Below are positions 7,157 through 13,521 of a stretch of DNA of 42,728 nucleotides, in pieces (position 1 is the first letter of the stretch; each line of letters begins with the position of its first letter). Under the pieces are notes generated by a model. That model did no database searches. It saw only the letters and a program-made list of their open reading frames with translations, and was not told the DNA's origin. A program made the position numbers and the translations under genes. The stretch is taken from the NCBI GenBank assembly GCA_947566645.1, contig CANOKL010000037.1, positions 1 to 42,728 on the forward strand, given 5' to 3'. The stretch is from an uncultured Lachnospiraceae bacterium (GTDB lineage Bacteria > Bacillota > Clostridia > Lachnospirales > Lachnospiraceae).

Positions 7157-8095
7157 ATGCCAGATAATCAGAATCAGAACCAACCCCAGAGTAATGAACA
7201 GGAAGACATGATATTTCTTCCCGAATCCCCCGACACCCCCTCATTCGGACCGCCTCCCGGGGTGGAAGAGCCCCCTGCCGGGATTGACGTGCCTGCGGCG
7301 CCAGGAGAAGGACCGGGAGGTATGCTTCCGACGCCCACACTTCCCGGCACACCCGATTTTCCGGGGCCCCCGGTGCGCCCCACCCTGCCTGTCGGCCCGA
7401 TTACTCCGGGAAACGGTCAGCGTCCGCCTGTTGCCATCTATCCGATTCCAATCATTCCAAGGCCAGAGCCTGACATCCCGGAACAAGGTTACTGCACCAT
7501 CCGTTTCCTCCATGCAGCCGTCGGTTTTGACGCCATGAACATATTTATCGGAAACAAGCCAGTTGTAAACCGCCTGCAGTACGGAGAGGTATCCTCCTAT
7601 TTCATTGAAACGGATGAGTTTAAAACAATCAATGTTGTAAATTCACAGGGAAGGAGAATGCTGATTGCCAGCGAAACATTTTTCTTCGGAGAGGATGACG
7701 TATATACGATTGCACTGATAAACGGACTCAATGGCCTTGGCATGTACCTGGTTCCAGATATACCATGCACCTTAAGAAGGCAGAGGCGCTCCTGTGTACG
7801 TGCCGTAAATCTGTCCTATAATTCTCCTGCTCTTGATATGACCACTCAGGATGGAAGCGTACGGTTTGAGGATTTACGGTTCAAGACCATATCTGCATAT
7901 AAGCAGATTCAGGCGGGCACACAGGAATTTTTCGTTACTGAGATGTTAAGCGGCGCTGCTGTATTCCAGCTTGCTCATGAGATTGAGGAGCGAAAGATGT
8001 ATACCGTATACATTATCGGAGATGCATACGGGGCGCCGGATATGACGGGAATCGTAACAGAAGACTATTCGCAATTTGGGACGGGGCATTTTTAA
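7157..8095 (+). CDS. Proline-rich DUF4397-domain protein
   Basis: A 312-aa protein. Residues 1-20 are Asn/Gln-rich. Residues 25-115 form a Pro/Gly-rich low-complexity stretch (GPPPGVEEPPAG, PTLPGTPDFPGPP). From about residue 125 a DUF4397 domain follows (CTIRFLHAAVGFDAMNIFIG, FKTINVVNSQGR, CVRAVNLSYNSPALDM). No signal peptide is seen, which is unusual since many DUF4397 proteins are exported; a spore- or surface-associated role is possible but only a guess. The start at 7157 has GGGAGAG upstream; the open frame back to 7097 lacks a site. The last five residues (Gly-Thr-Gly-His-Phe) and the stop come from a palindromic repeat, so the native C-terminus may have been changed by insertion. Confidence 0.8.
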   Translation: MPDNQNQNQPQSNEQEDMIFLPESPDTPSFGPPPGVEEPPAGIDVPAAPGEGPGGMLPTPTLPGTPDFPGPPVRPTLPVGPITPGNGQRPPVAIYPIPIIPRPEPDIPEQGYCTIRFLHAAVGFDAMNIFIGNKPVVNRLQYGEVSSYFIETDEFKTINVVNSQGRRMLIASETFFFGEDDVYTIALINGLNGLGMYLVPDIPCTLRRQRRSCVRAVNLSYNSPALDMTTQDGSVRFEDLRFKTISAYKQIQAGTQEFFVTEMLSGAAVFQLAHEIEERKMYTVYIIGDAYGAPDMTGIVTEDYSQFGTGHF

Positions 8096-8114
8096 AAATG
8101 CCCCGTCCCAAATT
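8073..8114. repeat. GGGACGGGG palindrome, copy 2
   Basis: A perfect 42-bp inverted repeat with arm AATTTGGGACGGGGCATTTTT. It overlaps the end of the DUF4397 gene and encodes its terminal Gly-Thr-Gly-His-Phe-stop. It may also serve as terminator before the lacI-like gene. Confidence 0.92.
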
Positions 8115-8206
8115 TAAATATTTCCACCCAGATAAAAATATTCCACTATGAAACGCAGGGAAAATCCATTATAATGTGACACAGAAAACAGCGAAAGGAT
8201 GATACT

Positions 8207-8407
8207 ATGACAACGATTCGTGATGTTGCTCTGGCCTGTAATGTCTCCATTGCTACTGTATCCAATGTCTTAAACCATAAAGGAGGCGCAAGTAAAGAGA
8301 CAGAGAGGCTGGTTCTTAAAAAGGTCAAGGAGTTAAATTACAGACCAAACGATGCCGCGAGGAATCTGCGGATGCAGAAAACGTGTACGCATCTGGCCCC
8401 TCGCTGA
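8207..8407 (+). pseudogene. Truncated LacI-family regulator (DNA-binding domain only)
   Basis: The 66-aa frame holds a complete LacI helix-turn-helix (TTIRDVALACNVSIATVSNVLNH) and hinge region (ELNYRPNDAARNLRMQKTCT), then stops after eight residues read from an interspersed repeat. LacI proteins are normally about 330 aa, so the sugar-binding domain is missing; what follows after the repeat (8471-8560) does not resemble a LacI C-terminus. A -10 TATAAT (8170-8175) and a GAAAGGATG ribosome site remain, so a short DNA-binding peptide could still be made. It precedes a glycosidase-like gene that carries a LacI-type operator, so it was probably the local regulator. The GTTAC-family element begins within or just after codon 60. 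Confidence 0.75.
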
Positions 8408-8470
8408 AAGCGACTCCTAAATGGGCTGGATGCGTTACTATAAGCGGACGGTTAGTCCGTAAATAGTAAC
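8389..8470 (+). repeat. GTTAC-family element, 82-bp partial copy
   Basis: The stretch is about 89% identical (73 of 82 by eye) to the minus strand of 40636-40717. It folds as two hairpins: GCATCTGGCCCC...GGGCTGGATGC, then GTTACTAT...ATAGTAAC. Compared with the fuller copy near 40.7 kb, its left end is missing, which suggests a deletion that joined it to the lacI-like gene. Confidence 0.85.
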
Positions 8471-8590
8471 GATATAAAAGAGCATTTCGCAATTCAGGGA
8501 TTGCAGACTGCAGCTATTCGTTATATTATGGATAGTGAAGCAGAAGTGCAGTTCCTTCTCTGACTTAAGAGAATCTGTCCAGATGCTTTA

Positions 8591-8616
8591 AATTCTACTG
8601 CAGGTAGAATTTTTTT
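8591..8616 (+). terminator. Rho-independent terminator
   Basis: Stem AATTCTAC/GTAGAATT with loop TGCAG, followed by a run of T (8610-8616). It separates the lacI remnant from the glycosidase-like gene. The 269-bp gap 8408-8676 otherwise holds the repeat end, a 28-codon open stretch of unknown origin, and the operator below. Confidence 0.7.
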
Positions 8617-8626
8617 GCCCGGAAGG

Positions 8627-8638
8627 TTAAACGTTTAA
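8627..8638. promoter_or_regulatory. LacI-type operator-like palindrome
   Basis: TTAAACGTTTAA is a perfect 12-bp palindrome with the central CG step typical of LacI/GalR-family operators. It lies 38 bases before the start codon of the glycosidase-like gene, in the region expected for promoter or leader. The truncated LacI at 8207 still has the matching DNA-binding type; a CcpA-like or other LacI protein could also use it. Confidence 0.6.
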
Positions 8639-8676
8639 TATATCCAGAACCATCTGTGGCGATGAAAGGAGTAATA

Positions 8677-11073
8677 ATGAGTTATATATTTGAAAACAAG
8701 ACATACCGTTTAAAATGGAATGAGAACGGCAATCTGACCGGGTTGTATCTGAAGGATGATCCGGAAAAAATGAACTGGGTTGTGGATCCAGAGTATCTGG
8801 AGCAGGCCGGGTATGACGACCTGGACAAGCTCTGGGGAGAATTTTCCATTATGGCAAATGGAACATCTTATACTTCCCGGGATTCTGTAAGAAGCATCCT
8901 TCAGAAGGGAGATGTGTTATCCGTAACCTGCCCCTTCCGGGACTTTCGGCTCACAATGAACTATGAGCCGGATGGAGACAGCCGAATGCGATTTTCTGTG
9001 ATCCTTCAGAATCTGGGACAGGAGGAAATGCTCCTGGAGCAGATGGGCATCTGGATTTCCCTTGCCTATATCATGTTCCGCGACAAGAACGTAATCCGTA
9101 ATATGGAACATTCTGCCGCAGTATTTCCTTCTGTTTCCAGGGACTATACGAAGCTTGCCGCAGTCCGAAGAAGCAACCGCGCGCCGCATATGGGGCTGTA
9201 TCAGCAAAAAGGCAGAACTCTTTCTGTCGGAACATACTGTGAATATCTGAATCTGTTTTTTGAAAATGCTTCTCCCTCCCTGGATGGCCTCCTGTTTCAC
9301 CAGCTCATACTGGCAGGCGGATATGAGAAGGGAAATGAGCCGGTAAATGACTGGATTTATGACAGGCATTCATTATGTCTGGGTATTGGTAAAACGTTGG
9401 AATGGAGCTATACCTTAAGCCCCTTTGATAATATGGAAGACTTCTATGCCAAAGGCCTGGAGCTGGGACACCCGCGGATGGACTACGCACCTATGACCCT
9501 TGTCGGCGGCAACATTCATATAGATGTCACATTTCCCCAGGAGAAGGCCCCTGAAAAAGTACTTGTTGAATATATATCCGGAGGGAAAAAGGAAATACAG
9601 GAGGTCACAGATGCATTTAACAGGTCTGATGCAAGAAGCGGCCAGATCCGCTTTCAGGCATTCTCCCCCGGGGAGCATAAGGTGATATTAGAATTATCAG
9701 ACGGCAGCCAGGACTGGGTGGTCTGCAATGTTATGGAACCCCTGGCAAAGGTCTTCGAACAGCGTGCAGCGTTCATCTCAGACAGATTATACCTGGGCAG
9801 CCAGGGGAATCCTCCCTATGCATATGCCCCGGTATCGAACCAGGGGGAATCCTTGGGAAGAATTAATCTCGTTCTTAAGGAAAACCTTCTTGGAAAGCTT
9901 CATGTCGGCCAGGTGCGGGAGGCAGAACTCTGCGCGGTTCATTATATACGCCAGAAATGGTTTATTGACGGCGATTTTGCCAGGCCAAGGAAGCTTTACG
10001 GGGATTTTTACCGTGTCATGGACTTTGAATACATCAGCCATGTGTTTTATCTGCTGTCAAAATTCAGCGATACTGTCTTACAATATCATTCCCCGAAGGA
10101 ATACCTGGAATGGGCAGCTGAAGTTTTCATGCTCCGTGCCGATCCCCGCCTTCATGACAATGAACGGGCCAGAGAGGAAGCAGAGATGCTGGGCGTATTT
10201 TTCCTGTACATACCGGATCTTTTGGAGGATCTGAAAAAATCCGGCATGTCAGAGAAATATGAGGCAATAAAGGAGTTATGGAAAAACACCACAGAACGGG
10301 TACAGAATCAGAGCCATGAATATACGGGAATCATTACTGAGCATTATTACGATAATGGAGGATTCGCACCTTGTGCGGGAGCCTTAAGTATGAGCGGGCA
10401 CGGCGAAGGAGCCGGGCGGTACGGCAGACTCCTGCTTGCAAATATCGGCTTTTCCAATGACTTCCGCGCCCAGAATCCTGACCGGTGGTGGGAAGCACTT
10501 TCCTACATGATCCATTCACTGTGGGGCGGCATCTCTGCGGCTGCAATGCTGAAATGCTATGAAGCCAACGGAATACCTGCGTATCTGGAAGCAGCATACA
10601 GAGCCACTGTGGGCATCTTGTATTGCTATGATACGAATGCCACCGCAACGGGTTGCCTCCTGGAAAAAGGGGAGGCTGCATCAACTTATAGCGTTGCGGG
10701 ACCCCACCTGAACAGACCGGACCTGTCCAGGAACCGGTTTGGCCAGTCTGCATTTGCCAGTGACGGCGGAATCTTTGCAAAGCTGTTTACTGACAGCAAC
10801 AGTACGCCGGACTGGGACATGGGCGAAGAAATCGCTGCCTATCTGGACGGATTCGGAACCAAAACCTTTTTATACGAGAAAAACGGAACCCTCCGTGTTG
10901 TAAATGGTTTTGCCCAGAAAATAGAAGAAGGATACCTCATTACAAGCTATGCCCCTTATCCGAAGGAATTCCATTTTATGGAGAAAAATTATCACTTTTA
11001 CAGTAACAGAGACAAAATCCAGAGAACTGTCTGTCTAACGGATGACGGCATAGTGGGGACGGGGCATTTTTAA
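8677..11073 (+). CDS. Cytosolic glycosidase-like protein (DUF5695-like, six-hairpin fold)
   Basis: A 798-aa protein with no signal peptide. The first ~250 residues look like an all-beta domain (FENKTYRLKWNENGNLTGLYL, FRLTMNYEPDGDSRMRFSV). The C-terminal half looks alpha-helical with aromatic, Gly-rich loops (ITEHYYDNGGFAPCAGAL, SMSGHGEGAGRYGRLLLAN, NPDRWWEALSYMIHSLWGG), as in six-hairpin glycosidases. I believe it matches the DUF5695 family, but the substrate is unknown. ATG 8677 is preferred over GTG 8656 because AAAGGAG lies 6 bases upstream. Its LacI-type operator, the lacI remnant and the nearby alpha-galactosidase suggest carbohydrate use. The final Gly-Thr-Gly-His-Phe-stop comes from the palindrome shared with the convergent gene. 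Confidence 0.7.
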   Translation: MSYIFENKTYRLKWNENGNLTGLYLKDDPEKMNWVVDPEYLEQAGYDDLDKLWGEFSIMANGTSYTSRDSVRSILQKGDVLSVTCPFRDFRLTMNYEPDGDSRMRFSVILQNLGQEEMLLEQMGIWISLAYIMFRDKNVIRNMEHSAAVFPSVSRDYTKLAAVRRSNRAPHMGLYQQKGRTLSVGTYCEYLNLFFENASPSLDGLLFHQLILAGGYEKGNEPVNDWIYDRHSLCLGIGKTLEWSYTLSPFDNMEDFYAKGLELGHPRMDYAPMTLVGGNIHIDVTFPQEKAPEKVLVEYISGGKKEIQEVTDAFNRSDARSGQIRFQAFSPGEHKVILELSDGSQDWVVCNVMEPLAKVFEQRAAFISDRLYLGSQGNPPYAYAPVSNQGESLGRINLVLKENLLGKLHVGQVREAELCAVHYIRQKWFIDGDFARPRKLYGDFYRVMDFEYISHVFYLLSKFSDTVLQYHSPKEYLEWAAEVFMLRADPRLHDNERAREEAEMLGVFFLYIPDLLEDLKKSGMSEKYEAIKELWKNTTERVQNQSHEYTGIITEHYYDNGGFAPCAGALSMSGHGEGAGRYGRLLLANIGFSNDFRAQNPDRWWEALSYMIHSLWGGISAAAMLKCYEANGIPAYLEAAYRATVGILYCYDTNATATGCLLEKGEAASTYSVAGPHLNRPDLSRNRFGQSAFASDGGIFAKLFTDSNSTPDWDMGEEIAAYLDGFGTKTFLYEKNGTLRVVNGFAQKIEEGYLITSYAPYPKEFHFMEKNYHFYSNRDKIQRTVCLTDDGIVGTGHF

Positions 11074-11087
11074 AAATGCCCCGTCCC
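11056..11087. repeat. GGGACGGGG palindrome, copy 3 (shared 3' end)
   Basis: A perfect 32-bp palindrome, arm GGGACGGGGCATTTTT. It encodes Gly-Thr-Gly-His-Phe-stop for the plus-strand gene ending at 11073 and, on the other strand, for the minus-strand gene ending at 11070. The two stop codons overlap in TTAA at the centre. Confidence 0.95.
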
Positions 11088-12029
11088 AGATTGAACTATA
11101 ATATTACCTGATTCACAGTTGATCTTGATTTTCTTTTCTCCATCTGCTTTTGATGTGTAATGTTGTTCATCATTATAGTCTTCTTGTCCGATCATATGAT
11201 TCCCAATCTCAATGCTTCCATACTCCGTATTGAGATCCAGGTCATAGGATTTGACTCCGCCGTCAACGTCCAGTGTAACATCCCCATATTCATTCTGAAT
11301 CTCTACATCCGAAACTGCCATACGGTCAATCAGACAGTTTCCTGAACCCTGGTACGCTTTCAGGCTGTTCCCTTCCACATCCGTAATCCAGAAATTACCG
11401 TATTCATTCCGGATGTCTGCCTGTCCGGCTTTCAGGGTTCCTATTATAAAATCCCCACTTTCCATATTGATCGCAAGCTTCTCTCCCTGAAATTTACTCA
11501 GATCAAGATTTCCGTATTCATTCTGGATCTCCAGTCCCTCCGCATGTACCTGACTGGCTGTAATATCCCCGGATTCTGTATGCAGCATTACACTGGAGAA
11601 CTTATGATCCCGTGGGATCTCTACCTTTACATAGTAATCCTCCTCAGCTATACCAATGCCACTTTCAAAAAAGCCAAAATTGATAAGACGGGAATGATCT
11701 CCTTCCCTGAATATGAATTTACCATCTTTCACCTCACAGACAGGCTCCTGATATCTTCCTGACAGATAGTATTTTACTGCAAACCGGTCAGATGTCTCAA
11801 TCTCTATATCGGCATAGTCCACATCAATCTCCAGCTCTTCAAACTTCTGCAACTCGCGCCACTTTCCTCTTAAAGGCTTTATATCGGCTGTCTCGCGGGA
11901 TGTATGGATTCCGGAGGAGTCAATGTAAAATCCAGGTTTTCCTCCCATAAGCATCCCGGCAGCCATGATCAGGATGCCCGCTATCACACACACTAACGAA
12001 ACCAAAAACCACTTTTTTCTATTTTTCAT
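11070..12029 (-). CDS. DUF4097-family membrane-anchored adhesin-like protein
   Basis: A 319-aa protein. A short cytosolic start (MKNRKK) is followed by one membrane span (about 7-28, WFLVSLVCVIAGILIMAAGML) and an external right-handed beta-helix-like domain built from repeats such as IQNEYGN and ESGDI. This is the DUF4097 pattern that accompanies DUF1700 and PadR genes. The role is unknown, thought to be envelope stress related. ATG 12029 has GGGAGG 8 bases upstream and overlaps the DUF1700 gene by 11 bases, so translation is probably coupled; an open frame extends to 12059 without a site. The last residues, Gly-Thr-Gly-His-Phe, derive from the palindrome at 11056. Confidence 0.88.
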   Translation of the reverse strand: MKNRKKWFLVSLVCVIAGILIMAAGMLMGGKPGFYIDSSGIHTSRETADIKPLRGKWRELQKFEELEIDVDYADIEIETSDRFAVKYYLSGRYQEPVCEVKDGKFIFREGDHSRLINFGFFESGIGIAEEDYYVKVEIPRDHKFSSVMLHTESGDITASQVHAEGLEIQNEYGNLDLSKFQGEKLAINMESGDFIIGTLKAGQADIRNEYGNFWITDVEGNSLKAYQGSGNCLIDRMAVSDVEIQNEYGDVTLDVDGGVKSYDLDLNTEYGSIEIGNHMIGQEDYNDEQHYTSKADGEKKIKINCESGNIIVQSGTGHF

Positions 12030-12609
12030 GAGATCTGCCTCCCTTCGCAATCCTCCCAAGCAAACAGGTTATTGCCCGCAGTATATATTTCCCAAATGCA
12101 AGGCTCCCCATCACAAGACAAATTCCGATCCCCATAGCAATCAGACCTGCCCCCAGTGTGGCAACACCGTCCGCAAATGAAGAAAACAGGAGAAATACAC
12201 TTACAATCACACAGGGTACTGCAGCTGCTATCACTCCGAAAGAAAGCAGAATCATCGCCAGTAAACATAACAGAATCATAAGTACAAGCGAAAATCCCAT
12301 AGCGCCTAATGCCAAAGCAAGCGGAAGCCCGATAGGTGCAGCAAAAACTGCCAGAATTCCAACCCATACAGCAGAGATGCCTCCCTTTACGTCCTTAACC
12401 GGCTCCCTGGCATTTTCAATGGCAAAATCCCGGACAATCTGATCCGCTGCCAGCTCCGGCTCCCCCAGATCTACAATAGCCTGCCGCTCATTTTCCGGCC
12501 CTGCCTCCTCAAAGTATTCTGTAAAATAAGAAACCGCCTTATCAAAATCCTCCTTCGGGAGCCTTCTCAGTCTATGTGTAAGGCGTCTCATATATTCCTC
12601 TCGATTCAT
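12019..12609 (-). CDS. DUF1700-family membrane protein
   Basis: A 196-aa protein. The N-terminal cytosolic part (MNREEYMRRLTHRLRRLPKEDFDKAVSYFTEYFEEAG) is the DUF1700 signature. It is followed by four or so hydrophobic spans (about 85-180). Such proteins are encoded between a PadR regulator and a DUF4097 protein and are believed to act with them in envelope sensing; the precise role is not known. It overlaps the PadR gene by 4 bases (ATGA) and the DUF4097 gene by 11 bases, so the three form one operon. Confidence 0.92.
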   Translation of the reverse strand: MNREEYMRRLTHRLRRLPKEDFDKAVSYFTEYFEEAGPENERQAIVDLGEPELAADQIVRDFAIENAREPVKDVKGGISAVWVGILAVFAAPIGLPLALALGAMGFSLVLMILLCLLAMILLSFGVIAAAVPCVIVSVFLLFSSFADGVATLGAGLIAMGIGICLVMGSLAFGKYILRAITCLLGRIAKGGRSHEK

Positions 12610-12926
12610 TCATCCACTCCTCCCTCTCTTACAATCTGATCTACCGCCCCTTTATAAGCGTCCCATTCTTCCCTCAGCAGCAAATACTGCCTGCGTCCCT
12701 CTTCCGTAATCCTATAGTATCTCCGGTTCCTTCCCTGGTAAGCCCTGTCATATACTGTCAGAAGCCCCTGTTCCTGAAGTCTCTTAAGAACCGGATAAAG
12801 CGTCGAGTCCTTTGTATTAGAAACTTTCTTGATAATCTGACTCAGCTGATACCCATAAGCATCCATCTTCTCCGTAATAGAAAGAACCACAAGATCAAAC
12901 ATCGGTGCATTCATCGGAAAAATCAT
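12606..12926 (-). CDS. PadR-family transcriptional regulator
   Basis: A 106-aa winged-helix regulator, the usual size for small PadR proteins. It has FDLVVLSITEKMDAYGYQLSQII, then STLYPVLKRLQEQGLLTVYD and RRYYRITEEGRRQYLLL, which define the family. It heads the DUF1700/DUF4097 operon, with GGGAGG 6 bases before the ATG. A consensus promoter overlapped by a 31-bp near-perfect dyad lies directly upstream (12954-12989), consistent with autorepression. The signal it senses is unknown. Confidence 0.95.
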   Translation of the reverse strand: MIFPMNAPMFDLVVLSITEKMDAYGYQLSQIIKKVSNTKDSTLYPVLKRLQEQGLLTVYDRAYQGRNRRYYRITEEGRRQYLLLREEWDAYKGAVDQIVREGGVDE

Positions 12927-12953
12927 CCTACTCCTCCCTTCTTATGTTTTAAT

Positions 12954-12989
12954 AAAGTATATTATATATAATATAATATACTTTGTCAA
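12954..12989 (-). promoter_or_regulatory. Consensus promoter with PadR-type dyad
   Basis: On the minus strand TTGACA (12984-12989), 17-bp spacer, TATAAT (12961-12966). Overlapping it, 12954-12984 is a dyad with half-site AAAGTATATTATATA on one side and 14 of 15 matching bases on the other. An ideal sigma-A promoter under an operator is the arrangement expected for repression by the PadR protein it drives. Confidence 0.8.
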
Positions 12990-13033
12990 TCTATATATAT
13001 CAAATTAGCATATAAATTGGGGACAGGGTAAAA

Positions 13034-13079
13034 CGAATCCGGGACGGGGCATTTTTAAAAATGCCCCGTCCCGGATTCG
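13034..13079. repeat. GGGACGGGG palindrome, copy 4, with adjacent half-copy
   Basis: A perfect 46-bp inverted repeat with arm CGAATCCGGGACGGGG plus CATTTTT. Immediately to its left, 13018-13033 reads GGGGACAGGGTAAAA, a diverged half of the TAAAAT variant, so two copies may have collided here. The intergenic gap 12927-13380 holds this, the PadR promoter, and a frame of unclear status. Confidence 0.85.
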
Positions 13080-13264
13080 CACTGCTTTTCCTGATATGCC
13101 GTCCCTCTCGTGAGGTCGTCCCTGTAAGCTTCCTCCAGATATGGCACACGGTATTCGCTCACCGGTAAACTCCCCCTGGTATCCTGTGTATAATCTGCCT
13201 GGGAATCTTTTTTCCCGGCAGGCACTGTTCCATGACTTCCGCACATAACAACCGCTCTTTTCAA
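13055..13264 (-). pseudogene. Unrecognised 69-codon frame ending in the palindrome
   Basis: The frame opens at TTG (13264), has no clear ribosome site, and reads PYLEEAYRDDLTRGTAYQEKQ shortly before ending in Gly-Thr-Gly-His-Phe-stop from the palindrome. The composition is protein-like but I do not recognise a family. It could be a gene remnant; confidence that it is expressed is low. Confidence 0.2.
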
Positions 13265-13334
13265 ATGGCCTTTGTATAAAATATGCCCCAGATTCCCTGT
13301 GGTGAAAGAACGAATCTGTGTTTCCTATATCACA

Positions 13335-13370
13335 CAAAAAAAAGAAAGCCCACTACTATGGGCTTTCCCG
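13335..13370 (-). terminator. Terminator after tRNA-Trp
   Basis: On the minus strand the stem GAAAGCCCA/TGGGCTTTC with a short loop is followed by a run of T, 11 bases past the tRNA 3' end. Confidence 0.85.
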
Positions 13371-13380
13371 GCTTTGAAAA

Positions 13381-13451
13381 CAGGGGATGAGAGAATCGAA
13401 CTCCCGCCAAAGGTTTTGGAGACCCCTATCATACCACTTGACCAATCCCCT
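13381..13451 (-). tRNA. tRNA-Trp (anticodon CCA)
   Basis: The minus strand folds as a 71-nt tRNA. The acceptor stem AGGGGAT/ATCCCCT carries discriminator G. The D arm is GTCA-AGTGGTA-TGAT. The anticodon stem GGGGT/ACCTT encloses loop CTCCAAA with anticodon CCA. The variable loop is TGGC, and the T arm is GGGAG-TTCGATT-CTCTC. CCA is not encoded. A promoter (TTGACA, 18-bp spacer, TATAAA) precedes it and a terminator follows, so it is a single-gene unit. Confidence 0.95.
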
Positions 13452-13473
13452 CTGTCATTTACCGTACTAAATA

Positions 13474-13503
13474 TTTATATCACATCCGGGGTGTATTTGT
13501 CAA
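13474..13503 (-). promoter_or_regulatory. tRNA-Trp promoter
   Basis: Minus-strand -35 TTGACA (13498-13503), 18-bp spacer, -10 TATAAA (13474-13479), about 22 bases before the mature 5' end. It lies just beyond the 3' end of the alpha-galactosidase gene. Confidence 0.65.
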
Positions 13504-13521
13504 GAAAAATCGAAATTTTTT

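Noticed and set aside
8471..8560. Continuation of LacI after the inserted repeat
   Set aside because: The open stretch has no resemblance to the LacI sugar-binding domain or C-terminus, so the rest of the gene seems deleted rather than only interrupted.
13005..13337. 110-codon minus-strand frame overlapping the palindrome
   Set aside because: It reads across two repeat copies, and its composition (Cys, Arg, Gly rich) looks like an out-of-frame shadow of the 13055-13264 frame.
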